From: an uncultured Lachnospiraceae bacterium
GTDB lineage: Bacteria > Bacillota > Clostridia > Lachnospirales > Lachnospiraceae
Direction of reading: 5' to 3'
NCBI GenBank assembly: GCA_910588215.1
Contig: CAJUQJ010000016.1
Coordinates: forward strand, 1-64,000
Length of the DNA stretch: 64,000 nucleotides
In this document: positions 52,348 to 61,265 of the stretch, one piece after another
Position numbering within the stretch: position 1 is the first letter of the stretch
Layout: each line of letters opens with the position of its first letter
Notes under the pieces: model-generated
Databases searched by the model: none
Seen by the model: only the letters and a program-made list of their open reading frames with translations
Told to the model about the DNA's origin: nothing
Translations under genes and position numbers: made by a program

Positions 52348-54467
52348 TCCATCTCCACTTCTATGCTGGCAATTTCCTGTCCGCTCAGTTTCCGGCTGTA
52401 TTCATCCGGCTGACATCCTCCCGCAAACAGAGTGAAACGGCCCGGTTCATACACGGTTTCCCCTTTTTCGTTGGTCACGGCAAAACAGCTTCCCTCCACG
52501 GTAACGGAAATCTCCTGTTCCTCTCCCGGCTTTAAGGTGACCCGCTTCATGCCGCAGAGCTTATGGACCGGCACCCGCACGGAGGCTTCCTCGTCCCGCA
52601 CATAGATCTGGACGACCTCATCGCCTTCCATGGCTCCCTTGTTCTTCACCTTGAGGCTTACCGTCACCGCTTCTCCCGGCCCAAACTTCGGCCTGTCTGT
52701 CTTCATTTCCGTAAAGGCAAAGGATGTGTAGCCAAGTCCATAACCGAAAGGATAAAGGGGTTCCCCGCGGAAAAACTTATAGGTTCTGTTTTCCATGCTG
52801 TAATCTTCAAAATCCGGAAGCTCATTGGTATTCTTATAGAAAGTCACCGGAAGCTTGCCTGAGGGGGAATATTCCCCGAAGAGCAGATCGCTTACCGCCC
52901 TGCCGCCCATGGCTCCGGGATACCATGCCTGAATAATCGCATCCGCCTGACAGCCTTCCTCAAAGTCAATCGCGCTGCCCGTCATATTCACCAGAACGAC
53001 AGGCGTTTCCCTGGCACAGACGGTTTTGATCAAGTCTCTCTGACTCTGCGGGAGCAGCAGATCCTTCTTATCGCCGGTAAATCCTTCCCTGCCGGTGATC
53101 TCTTCCCCTTCTATCGTCTCGTCCATGCCCACCACCAGGATCACCACGTCGGCCAGATCCGTCAGCGCCTTGACTTCCGCCAGACAATCCCCGGAATACC
53201 CTGGATCCTCCAGCTTGTGCTCATACAGATGACAGCCTTTGGAATAATTTACTCTGACATCCGGCAGCGCTTCCCGGATTCCCTTAAGCACCGTATGATA
53301 TTCATTGGCCGTCCCATGATAATTGCCGTTTAAAGGTGTCACCGAATCTGCATTGGGGCCGATCACCGCTACATTGTGCAGTTTCTCTTTCTTCAGAGGC
53401 AGAATACCGTTATTCTTCAACAGTACCAGCGATTTTCTTGCCGCCTCCAGATTCAACGCCCGGTGGGCTTCACAGTCGATCACCGTATAATCCAGCTCGT
53501 CAAAGGGCGTTTTTTCATCGAACATGCCCAGTTTCATTCTGGTCGTCATCAGCCTGACGCAGGAGTTGCGGATCTCTTCCTCCGTAATCTTATCTTCTTG
53601 CAGTGCTTTCAGGATATAAGCATAGGTATTACCACAATTCAGATCGCAGCCGTTCTTCAAGGCAAGCGCCACGGACTCCACTGGTGTAGCCGTAACACAG
53701 TGATGCAGATGGAAATCGGCTATAGCCCAGCAGTCAGAGGTAAAGTAACCGTCAAATCCCCACGCTTCCCGCAGTAGATCCACCATCAGTGTTTTACTGC
53801 CGCAGCAGGGTTCCCCATTGGTACGGTTATATGCACCCATAACCCCTTCCACTCCCGCATCCACCAGTTCCCTGAAAGCCGGCAGATAAGTTTCCGCCAT
53901 ATCCTGCATGGTCGCTTTCGCGTCAAACTCATGGCGCATCCCCTCCGGTCCGCTGTGGACTGCGAAGTGCTTGGCGCAGGCGGCGGTTTTCAGATACCGC
54001 TCATCCGTTCCCTGCAGTCCCCGCACATAAGCCGCACCCAGCTTTCCCGTAAGATAAGGATCTTCACCGTAGGTCTCCTGCCCCCTTCCCCATCTGGGAT
54101 CGCGAAAAATATTCACATTGGGACTCCAGAAAGTGATCCCTTTATAAATGCCGTAATCTTCATATTTCTGGAAGGTATTGTATTTGGCCCTTCCCTCCGT
54201 GCTGACCACATCAGCGATCCGTTCCAAAAGCGCTACGTCAAACGTGGATGCCATACCGATGGCCTGCGGAAATACGGTAGCCATACCGGAACGGGCCGCC
54301 CCGTGCAAGGCTTCATTCCACCAGTTGAAGCTCTGCACACCCAACCGCTCGATCTTCGCCGCCTCAAAGAGCATCTGGGAGGCGCATTCCTCCACAGTCA
54401 TCCGATCCACCAGATCCTTTGCCCGTTCTTTAAAAGACAAAGTCTCATCCTGATATTTCTGCTTCAT
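52314..54467 (-). CDS. GH3 glycosidase (beta-glucosidase/beta-xylosidase type)
   Basis: 717 residues from the ATG at 54467. Retaining exo-glycosidase without signal peptide. The nucleophile is D245 in FTSDCWA; K166-H167 in AKHF bind the substrate; a C-terminal fibronectin III-like domain (about 590-700) has the usual VQIYVRDEE. The start region VQSFNWWNEALHG is common in xylan beta-xylosidase-type members, but many GH3 enzymes share it, so specificity is open. Its last codons lie in an inverted-repeat element. Confidence 0.9.
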   Translation of the reverse strand: MKQKYQDETLSFKERAKDLVDRMTVEECASQMLFEAAKIERLGVQSFNWWNEALHGAARSGMATVFPQAIGMASTFDVALLERIADVVSTEGRAKYNTFQKYEDYGIYKGITFWSPNVNIFRDPRWGRGQETYGEDPYLTGKLGAAYVRGLQGTDERYLKTAACAKHFAVHSGPEGMRHEFDAKATMQDMAETYLPAFRELVDAGVEGVMGAYNRTNGEPCCGSKTLMVDLLREAWGFDGYFTSDCWAIADFHLHHCVTATPVESVALALKNGCDLNCGNTYAYILKALQEDKITEEEIRNSCVRLMTTRMKLGMFDEKTPFDELDYTVIDCEAHRALNLEAARKSLVLLKNNGILPLKKEKLHNVAVIGPNADSVTPLNGNYHGTANEYHTVLKGIREALPDVRVNYSKGCHLYEHKLEDPGYSGDCLAEVKALTDLADVVILVVGMDETIEGEEITGREGFTGDKKDLLLPQSQRDLIKTVCARETPVVLVNMTGSAIDFEEGCQADAIIQAWYPGAMGGRAVSDLLFGEYSPSGKLPVTFYKNTNELPDFEDYSMENRTYKFFRGEPLYPFGYGLGYTSFAFTEMKTDRPKFGPGEAVTVSLKVKNKGAMEGDEVVQIYVRDEEASVRVPVHKLCGMKRVTLKPGEEQEISVTVEGSCFAVTNEKGETVYEPGRFTLFAGGCQPDEYSRKLSGQEIASIEVEMECYDSRSMSVS

Positions 54468-54554
54468 TCTATAGTTTCCTCCATTCCGAAACTTCCTGAT
54501 CTTATCTCCCTATTCCTGTCATTTCGACTTCCGGTCATCCGCCCTTCTTTCCCC

Positions 54555-55148
54555 TCAGAATTCCCGGATCCCTCCCAGCAGTCTCGCCAGACAGATCGTC
54601 CGGGCAGCATTCTCCACCGCGTCCATCTTGTTAAAAGCCGTCTTCAGATCCTTCCCGCAGGTGATAATGCCATGATTCTGAAGGAAGATCACATCGCTGT
54701 CTTCCGCCGCCATTCTTACCTTGTCCGCCAGCTCTCCGGAGCCGGCCGGGGCATAGCCCGCCAGATTGATCCTGCCGATCACCGTCGGCACCTCGATAAG
54801 ACAGTTGTTCGGAAGCGTCTGCCCACATACTGCAAAGGCAGTAGCCGCCGCCGGATGGCTGTGCACCACTGCTCCTATTTCCGGCCTGACAGTATAGATC
54901 CCGGCATGTAGTTTTGCTTCCCGGGAAGATTTTCCCATTCCGCTGATAACGGTTCCGTCCAGCTTCTGGCAGATCAAAAGTTCCGGTACAAGTTCCCTCT
55001 TATTCACGCCCGACGGCGTGATCAGCATGACATCTTCCGATACTCTGACACTGATATTGCCATCCGTACCACTGACCAGCCCTCTCTCATACAACAAGGC
55101 CCCAATCTCACAAAGCTGCTCCCGCAGTTCTCCGTATTCCTGCATCAT
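54555..55148 (-). CDS. class II aldolase/adducin-family protein (FucA/AraD/OtnC-like)
   Basis: 197 residues from the ATG at 55148 (AAGGAGG, 8 bp spacing). Zinc-dependent enzymes of this family cleave or epimerise phosphosugars. Motifs: GTDGNISVR (phosphate site), LITPSGVNK, SSREAKLHAGIY (catalytic Glu region, here E in REAKLH), VVHSHPAAATAF (His ligands) and LQNHGII (third His). Next to a DUF1537 kinase the OtnC role (decarboxylation of 3-oxo-tetronate 4-phosphate) is an attractive alternative to L-fuculose-phosphate aldolase. Confidence 0.8.
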   Translation of the reverse strand: MMQEYGELREQLCEIGALLYERGLVSGTDGNISVRVSEDVMLITPSGVNKRELVPELLICQKLDGTVISGMGKSSREAKLHAGIYTVRPEIGAVVHSHPAAATAFAVCGQTLPNNCLIEVPTVIGRINLAGYAPAGSGELADKVRMAAEDSDVIFLQNHGIITCGKDLKTAFNKMDAVENAARTICLARLLGGIREF

Positions 55149-55168
55149 AAGCATGTCCTCCTTTTCCA

Positions 55169-55780
55169 TCAGGCGTCCGGGAAGAAATGTTCTTCCAACA
55201 TGGCGCATAGCGTATGATAGACCGGAAGATGATACTCCTGAATATCCGCCGTCACCTGAGCCGGAACGATCATGCAGACATCACTCAGTTCCTTTAGTTT
55301 ACCGCCGTTTCTTCCCGTCATGGTGATGACCTTCATCCCCTTCGCCGCCGCCACTTTTGCCGCCAGAACCACATTCGCAGAGTTCCCCGAAGTGCTGAGT
55401 CCCAGGAATACATCTCCGCCTTGGCCATATCCGTAAACCTGTTGAGCGAACACCATCGCCGGATCCACATCGTTCAAAAATGCGGTGGAAAGAGCTCCGT
55501 GCTGTGTCAGCGCAATCGCCGGAAGCGCTCCCTGAAGCTTTTCGCCCTGTTCGCCAAACCGCTTCCTTTCCTCCTCCGGCAGCATCCGCTGTTTATAAAA
55601 GCCCTTCATCAGTTCCCCCACGATATGGTCGGAATCCGCCGCGCTGCCGCCGTTTCCACAGACTAACAGCTTGCTGCCATTCTCATAACATTCTTCCAGT
55701 ATTCTGTACGCCTGCTCTATCGCTCCCCGCATCTGCGCAAGCGCCGGATAACGCTCTATCAAATGTGTTAAATGATCCAT
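55169..55780 (-). CDS. SIS-domain phosphosugar isomerase, GmhA-like
   Basis: 203 residues from the ATG at 55780 (GGAGGAAAGA). The sugar-phosphate-binding motif CGNGGSAADSDHIVGEL near residue 45 and GLSTSGNSANVV near 128 match sedoheptulose 7-phosphate isomerase GmhA. Heptose-based lipopolysaccharide is not expected in this organism, so a role in an adjacent phosphosugar pathway is more likely. It ends 20 bp before the class II aldolase. Confidence 0.8.
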   Translation of the reverse strand: MDHLTHLIERYPALAQMRGAIEQAYRILEECYENGSKLLVCGNGGSAADSDHIVGELMKGFYKQRMLPEEERKRFGEQGEKLQGALPAIALTQHGALSTAFLNDVDPAMVFAQQVYGYGQGGDVFLGLSTSGNSANVVLAAKVAAAKGMKVITMTGRNGGKLKELSDVCMIVPAQVTADIQEYHLPVYHTLCAMLEEHFFPDA

Positions 55781-55800
55781 TCTTTCCTCCATGCACGAAT

Positions 55801-57108
55801 TTATTCAACCTGCTCTTCTCCCGCCTGTCTTCGCACTGCCTGCACCGCCTTTTCCAGGAAGGCTTCGCTGCCAAAACTTCCCGATTTCAGCACGAGATCG
55901 ATATCTCCCAGCGCCGATCTTCCCCGCATCAGGGGAATTCCCGCTTCGATCTCTCTGATCATATCCATGCGGTAGATCTTAAGCGCCTCCGTTACCGCCG
56001 CAGAAGTATCGCCACCCGCCACCACCAGCTTTCTGCAGCCGCTTTCTTCCATCACGCTGCGAGCGATCCGGCACATGACGCCGGAGATTCGTTTCCCCAC
56101 TGCCTCATCGGATAGTCCGCATGCGGCGCCCCGCCTTTTGGTCTCCTCAACGGCTTCCGGTGCATTGGCAGTATGCAAAAGACAAATCCCCTTTTCCTGC
56201 ATCTTCCGCATCGCCGCCTTAGTCCATGTCTGTATCATTTTCCCTAGTCCTTCTTCCGCACAGATCTCCTGCGTAGGAAATTCCAGCACCGGACAGCCCT
56301 TCTCCTTCATGTACCGGATCTGGGCGATACTCTGCTTTGTCAGAGAACCCGCTAAAAGCAGCGTCTGCTCTTCCCTGCCGCTCTGCCGGCGTGCGATCGC
56401 CCATGGCAGCTCTTCTCCGATGGCGGAACTGCCGCAGATATTCTTCTCTTCCGCCACCGCCAGTGCCGCCAGCCTTAGATCCTCCTGATCCCTGATATCG
56501 AAGATCACATAGGAGCACTGTTTTTTTAACCGCTCCTTCTTCTCCATTACATGGGCCAGCCCCTGGTCCAGATCCCGCCAGGTGATATGTCCTGCCGGAC
56601 GCGCTGACTGTCTATGGAGAATCTCCTCCAGAGAAGATGTCGTCATCTTATGGATGGGGTCATTGCGAAACTGGGACTCCTCCAGCTTCCTGCCGTATAC
56701 ATAATGGATCCCATCCACCGTGGTCCTGCCGTTTTCCGGGAATCCCAGGATCACCATGGAACAGGAGATGCCCAGCACATCCTGCATCTCGTCAAATTCT
56801 GCGCCGATATTGCCCCGGAAGACGGAACAGGTCTTATTGTGATACATATCGCAGGGCAGCGTCATCAAAAGTTCCGTGGCCTTCCTCACCTTTTCCCTGG
56901 CATCCTCCGGTCTGTCCAGGCGGCTGTCCGTATCGATGATGATCACCTCCAGCCCCTCTGCTTCCTCCCGCAGGTCACAGTCACATGCCTGCAAAAGCCC
57001 AAGCGGAAACACCGCCGCACGGTAACCGCCCTTATGAAACATAATGCCGATATCGTTTGCCCCGGTCACATCATCTGCGACCACACCGATTCTCTTTTTC
57101 CTTTTCAT
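55801..57108 (-). CDS. DUF1537 four-carbon acid-sugar kinase family protein
   Basis: 435 residues. Family members (OtnK, DtnK, LtnK) phosphorylate 3-oxo-tetronate, D-threonate or L-threonate and related acids. N-terminal domain motif ADDVTGANDIG (12-21) and the C-terminal nucleotide domain with VVAGGDTSAAV and LKSGSFGSEAFLEKA fit well. The gene is next to class II aldolase and SIS isomerase genes; a dehydrogenase for the first step is not seen nearby. Substrate unproven. Confidence 0.82.
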   Translation of the reverse strand: MKRKKRIGVVADDVTGANDIGIMFHKGGYRAAVFPLGLLQACDCDLREEAEGLEVIIIDTDSRLDRPEDAREKVRKATELLMTLPCDMYHNKTCSVFRGNIGAEFDEMQDVLGISCSMVILGFPENGRTTVDGIHYVYGRKLEESQFRNDPIHKMTTSSLEEILHRQSARPAGHITWRDLDQGLAHVMEKKERLKKQCSYVIFDIRDQEDLRLAALAVAEEKNICGSSAIGEELPWAIARRQSGREEQTLLLAGSLTKQSIAQIRYMKEKGCPVLEFPTQEICAEEGLGKMIQTWTKAAMRKMQEKGICLLHTANAPEAVEETKRRGAACGLSDEAVGKRISGVMCRIARSVMEESGCRKLVVAGGDTSAAVTEALKIYRMDMIREIEAGIPLMRGRSALGDIDLVLKSGSFGSEAFLEKAVQAVRRQAGEEQVE

Positions 57109-57171
57109 ACGCTCCTCTTCTTCGCCGGTTCTTTCCTGGGCAGACGCTTTCCGGCGGCCGCTTTTTCTCTG

Positions 57172-58056
57172 TTATCCCTGCAGACTCTTTCCGGCACTGT
57201 GCACAAAGCAGGTAATCTTCTCCTCTACCACTTTCCGCACTTCTTCTGCCGCCGCCGCAAGCGCGCTATGATCCATCCGCCAGATCTCGGCGTTGGTCTT
57301 TCGCTGACAGCCAAGCGATCCCAAGAATGCCTGCTCCAGATCCGTGGCGATATTGATCTTGCTGACGCCTCCCCCGGGAACCGTAATAGCCTTCCACACC
57401 GTTTCCGCCGGCAGCCCGGAGCCGCCATGCAGCACAAGCGGAATCGCTGTCCTGCTGCGGATATCCTGCAGACGATTCAGATCGATCTGCGGATTCTTTA
57501 CGGGATAGACGCCATGGGCTGTTCCGATGGAAACCGCCAGCGTATCCACACCGGTCCGTCTCACAAATTCCTCCGCCTCTGCGGGATCGGTGTAAAGACT
57601 CTCGTCATTGTCCGTCTCCACCTTATCGGCAGAGCCGATCTTCCCCAGCTCCGCTTCCACCGCCACACCCTTTGCATGGGCATAGTCCGTCACTTCTTTG
57701 GTGATACGGATATTTTCCTCAAATTCCTTCTGGGAAGCGTCGATCATTACCGAGGTAAATCCTGCGTCAATGGCATCCCGGATTATAGACAGCTCCTTTG
57801 TGTGGTCCAGATGCAGTACCGCTTCCACCTGATAACGGTCCGCCACCTGATAAAAGCGGTCCGCAAACTCTTTGGCACTAACCTGAAACCAGTTAAATTC
57901 ATTGGCGGAAATCTGCACGATCACCGGTGAACCGGTATTCTCGGCTGCCTGCAGCACCGCATCGATCAGATAGGTATTCCTGGCGGAAAAGGAACCCACG
58001 CCATAGCCCCCCTGCTCTGCCCTCTTCAACATTTCTGTAATCGGTATGATTTTCAT
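57172..58056 (-). CDS. class II fructose-bisphosphate-type aldolase
   Basis: 294 residues from the ATG at 58056. Zinc-dependent aldolase of the FbaA/GatY/KbaY family. HLDH (His ligands) near residue 82, VEAELGKIGS (Glu), SIGTAHGVY and LHGGSGLP (His ligands and phosphate loop), then KINIATDLEQAF. Length is typical of tagatose- or fructose-bisphosphate aldolases; which ketose it uses cannot be said. It starts behind the 18-nt recurrent leader and a short hairpin. Confidence 0.87.
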   Translation of the reverse strand: MKIIPITEMLKRAEQGGYGVGSFSARNTYLIDAVLQAAENTGSPVIVQISANEFNWFQVSAKEFADRFYQVADRYQVEAVLHLDHTKELSIIRDAIDAGFTSVMIDASQKEFEENIRITKEVTDYAHAKGVAVEAELGKIGSADKVETDNDESLYTDPAEAEEFVRRTGVDTLAVSIGTAHGVYPVKNPQIDLNRLQDIRSRTAIPLVLHGGSGLPAETVWKAITVPGGGVSKINIATDLEQAFLGSLGCQRKTNAEIWRMDHSALAAAAEEVRKVVEEKITCFVHSAGKSLQG

Positions 58057-58062
58057 GATTTT

Positions 58063-58104
58063 CTCCATTTCTGCGCTGCTCTTGACTCGATCCGCCGAGT
58101 ACGC
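58063..58104 (-). promoter_or_regulatory. recurrent leader and hairpin of the aldolase gene
   Basis: AGCAGCGCAGAAATGGAG (58063-58080) is identical to the copies at 50683 and 61995. A short stem ACTCG / CGAGT (58085-58100) precedes it, as in the other two leaders. Confidence 0.55.
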
Positions 58105-58119
58105 GCACTGCTCCTGTAT

Positions 58120-58776
58120 TTACAATTCTGCCAGTTCACTAAGCACCGCTTCCACGCCGCTGACCGGGCTGGTCAGATATCGCCTTTTCTCTTCCTCGGA
58201 AAGCCCTGCGATGGCCCTTGCCATAGAAGCCTGGGCCAGCACTACGATATCGTTACTCCGGGCCAGCTTTCCCAGTTCATTTCTTACCAGGGCGTCGTAT
58301 TCCGCTTCCTTTCCCGCACCCAGCAGATTCCCGGCGCCCTGGATCACAAGGCTTTCCACCGCAGGTTCTCTGCCGACCCCGGCCGCCTTTCTTCTGATCA
58401 GTTCCGTGGTCGGCGCAATAGTAGAACAAAGGGTGGCCGCCACGCCGATCCTCTCATATCCTGCCGCCGCCTCCGCCATTGGCCCGTCGATCCGATAAAC
58501 CGGAAGATTGGTCACCGCTCCCGCTTCCTCCATCGCCCCGCCGATGGAGGAACATGCAGACAGCACGGCCTGAGCGCCCGACAGCTCCGCCATCCGAATC
58601 ATGCAAATAAGACGTTCCCTGACTGTCTCCGTAATGCAGCCCGCCCGATTGATTTCCGGCAGCATGCTGTCATCCAACAGATTAATGACCTCCACCTCAC
58701 TCGTGCGTTCCAAAACCAATGCCTTTATGGCCGGAACCGTAACTGGCGTGGTATGGATAATTGCCAGTTTTTTCAT
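58120..58776 (-). CDS. Asp/Glu racemase-family protein lacking the second catalytic Cys
   Basis: 218 residues from the ATG at 58776 (AAGGATAAT). The fold motifs are present: N-terminal IIHTTPVTV, LSACSSIGGAM with the first catalytic Cys (C75) and YERIGVAATLCSTI. At the second site, where racemases carry TxGC, this protein has VLAQASMARA, with no Cys. It is therefore not a classical racemase; related one-Cys members include decarboxylases and isomerases. It starts inside the end of the second GH38 region and precedes the aldolase. Confidence 0.7.
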   Translation of the reverse strand: MKKLAIIHTTPVTVPAIKALVLERTSEVEVINLLDDSMLPEINRAGCITETVRERLICMIRMAELSGAQAVLSACSSIGGAMEEAGAVTNLPVYRIDGPMAEAAAGYERIGVAATLCSTIAPTTELIRRKAAGVGREPAVESLVIQGAGNLLGAGKEAEYDALVRNELGKLARSNDIVVLAQASMARAIAGLSEEEKRRYLTSPVSGVEAVLSELAEL

Positions 58777-58784
58777 ATTATCCT

Positions 58785-61235
58785 TCAACCTTCCTCTCTC
58801 TCAAACTCTGTCAGTTCCAGCAGATCTGTCTTCTGTATCCTGCTGCCGTCCCCGCTGATCTTATACGTTGCGATCTCGTAATGTCCCATGGTAATGGCAT
58901 AAGCCTTTCCCCGGAAGAACAGCTGCGTTCTCGTATCCCTTCCTTCTGTTTCCAGAAGGCGCAGTACAAAGTCTCCGTCGTCCTCCGCCTTCTTGACCAG
59001 CATGATCGCCACATTCTCCGCCACCACGCTTCCCAGGCAGAACCTACCCTCCACCTGTCTTCCTCTTCCCGAAGACGCATGGGAGCTGTCCCCCAGATAA
59101 TCGTAACCGCCGCTTACCTTATCCGCTATGCGGTGCAGTTCTCTTGCCGGCAGAACGCCTCCATGCGGTTTTAACACCAGCCGGAAGGTCTGCGTGCCGA
59201 TATCCGTATATTCGTAAGTCTCATGCTGATTCCACCAGTCAGGACTGTTACCCTGGGCGTAAATGGCGCTTCTGGCCACCGTGATCTGCACCCGCCCCTC
59301 TTCCATGTTAAAAGCGTATTTGCCGTCATTGGCAATGGCAAGACCGCATCCCGCGCTGCCGCTCACGTCCAGAAAACGCTGCATATTGTATTCCGCGTTA
59401 TCGCAGATGGTACGCGATACCATACCGTAGGCTGCTTCCGCCCGTGTCTCCACCGCCGCTTCCCCTACAGGGTAAGCGAACTTCATAAGGTGCCAGGTGT
59501 GGTTGAATCTAAGCCGATTCTCCACCCGCAGCTCCTTTTCCTTCTTACCCAGAGAGTACAGCTGCTCCAGCTTCGTATCCTCATAAGAAAGCCGGACCCG
59601 GATTACCTCCCGAATTTCCCCGCTTTCCACCTTTTCTATGGAGTCCAGACGAAAGTCCACGTGCAGATCCTCATACCGCCTGCCCTGAAGGCCGCCCCAG
59701 GCATCCCGCTCATCCAGATACAGCCGCAGGGAAGCAGGCGCTGTCAGGGCATTATAGCCCGTCTCCTTGTCCACGAGCAGAGAAAGCATGCCCGTCTCCT
59801 TGTCAAACTCCGCCAGCAGACAGTCATTCTCCAACCTGAAAGCATCCGGATCAAGTATCTCCATGCGGGGCGTGGATTCCAGATCGGGTTCCTCCTTCAG
59901 CACCTGATACCGGGCAAACCCACAGGCAGGGATCGAAGCATGGAACACAAACCGCCGCCTTCCCCCTAAAGTCGTATGCCGTACCTTGGCATCGGTGTGA
60001 ATCCTCTGGTAAGGCACCTCCCTGCCCTCAGGATCCAGTAACTTTAAAGGACTCTGACAGAACCACTCCAGTTCCACCTCCACATAATCCTCGTAAGGCA
60101 TACTGCCCGTATGAAACAGGAACAGAGGAAATCCCCGGCCCCTTGTATCCTGGGCATTCACCATATGCTGTATGGCCAGCGCCTTGATCTCTCCCGCCCG
60201 GGCACAGACCCCGGAAATCTGCATGATGGCCTCATCCCTTGCGGATTTGATGACCGTGCCGCCCATGGTATCATGGAACTCGTTGAAGAGGATCACTTTC
60301 CAGAGGCGCTCCATTTCCTCTGTCTCTTTCATGAAAACGCCGCCACCGATATCGCTGGCCATACTCATCAGGATATCCGCTTCCATCAGCCTCTTTTCCG
60401 CCTGCCGGTTTTTCTGCTTGAACAGGGAATCAATGGAATAACACCCCTGATTGATCTGTTCAAAGGGACCCGTCAGCAACGGAAGCTGCTCCCCGTCGAT
60501 ATCCTGCAGAAATTCTCCGTAGCCTGCAAAGGTAATTGTGACTTCCTCCATGGATTCCTGCAGAGCATGAATGGTGTTGATATTCTCGATGGTGGGACCA
60601 CCGCCATGATTCCCCACCCCGTAACAGCATACCATCCGGTCATGATCCTTCGTCCTCTCTATGGTAAGTTCCACGTTTCGCACCGTCGGCTCATGAAACC
60701 AGGTGGTGTACTCCGCCGGAAGGCAGATGGCATTCACCCGGCTGCCGTCACTGCTCTCCCATGTGAATACCGGCGTATCCAGTCTGGGCCGCATGAACAC
60801 ATAGGAATCCATGCCGCTTTTCTTCAGGATCTGCGGCAGAACAGGGTTATGCCCGAAGCTGTCTACATTGGAACCGATTCTCGCCATCTTCCCGAAACGA
60901 CTTTGCAAATACCGCTGTCCGTACAGGCCGTGCCGCACGAAAGCCTCTCCGCATGGCAAAATACAGTCCGGCTCGATAAACCAGCCTCCCGTGATCTCCC
61001 AGCGGCCTTCCGCTACCCTCTGTCTGATCTCCTCGAACATTTCGGGCAAAATTCCTTCGATCCATTCAAAAAATGCAGTGGAGGTAGAGGTAAATTTAAA
61101 GTCCGCAAACTCCTTCATGCGCTCCAGCGCGGAGGCATATGTAGCCTTTACCTCCTGCATACCCTCCTCCCAGTTCCAGAACCAGACCGGATCGATATGG
61201 GAATTTCCGATCATATACAGTTTTTTCTTCTTCAT
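58785..61235 (-). CDS. GH38 alpha-mannosidase (second copy)
   Basis: 816 residues, paralogue of the one at 42051-44474. Zinc ligands H13 and D15 in NSHIDPVWFW, nucleophile D125 in SNVDSFGHN, and GVGNHGGGPT later. There is no signal peptide, so oligosaccharides must be taken up first. It lies in a row with MBL-fold hydrolase, ROK kinase and GH2 genes (a manno-glycan set). The leader lacks the 18-nt block found before its neighbours. Confidence 0.92.
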   Translation of the reverse strand: MKKKKLYMIGNSHIDPVWFWNWEEGMQEVKATYASALERMKEFADFKFTSTSTAFFEWIEGILPEMFEEIRQRVAEGRWEITGGWFIEPDCILPCGEAFVRHGLYGQRYLQSRFGKMARIGSNVDSFGHNPVLPQILKKSGMDSYVFMRPRLDTPVFTWESSDGSRVNAICLPAEYTTWFHEPTVRNVELTIERTKDHDRMVCCYGVGNHGGGPTIENINTIHALQESMEEVTITFAGYGEFLQDIDGEQLPLLTGPFEQINQGCYSIDSLFKQKNRQAEKRLMEADILMSMASDIGGGVFMKETEEMERLWKVILFNEFHDTMGGTVIKSARDEAIMQISGVCARAGEIKALAIQHMVNAQDTRGRGFPLFLFHTGSMPYEDYVEVELEWFCQSPLKLLDPEGREVPYQRIHTDAKVRHTTLGGRRRFVFHASIPACGFARYQVLKEEPDLESTPRMEILDPDAFRLENDCLLAEFDKETGMLSLLVDKETGYNALTAPASLRLYLDERDAWGGLQGRRYEDLHVDFRLDSIEKVESGEIREVIRVRLSYEDTKLEQLYSLGKKEKELRVENRLRFNHTWHLMKFAYPVGEAAVETRAEAAYGMVSRTICDNAEYNMQRFLDVSGSAGCGLAIANDGKYAFNMEEGRVQITVARSAIYAQGNSPDWWNQHETYEYTDIGTQTFRLVLKPHGGVLPARELHRIADKVSGGYDYLGDSSHASSGRGRQVEGRFCLGSVVAENVAIMLVKKAEDDGDFVLRLLETEGRDTRTQLFFRGKAYAITMGHYEIATYKISGDGSRIQKTDLLELTEFEREEG

Positions 61236-61265
61236 CGACCAATCCTCCCGCGTCGCATCGGCGCC

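Noticed and set aside
55797..55811. 15-nt match (GAATTTATTCAACCT) to the inverted-repeat arm at 606-620
   Set aside because: It lies in the end of the DUF1537 coding region, and similarity stops at both sides; a chance match is the simplest reading.
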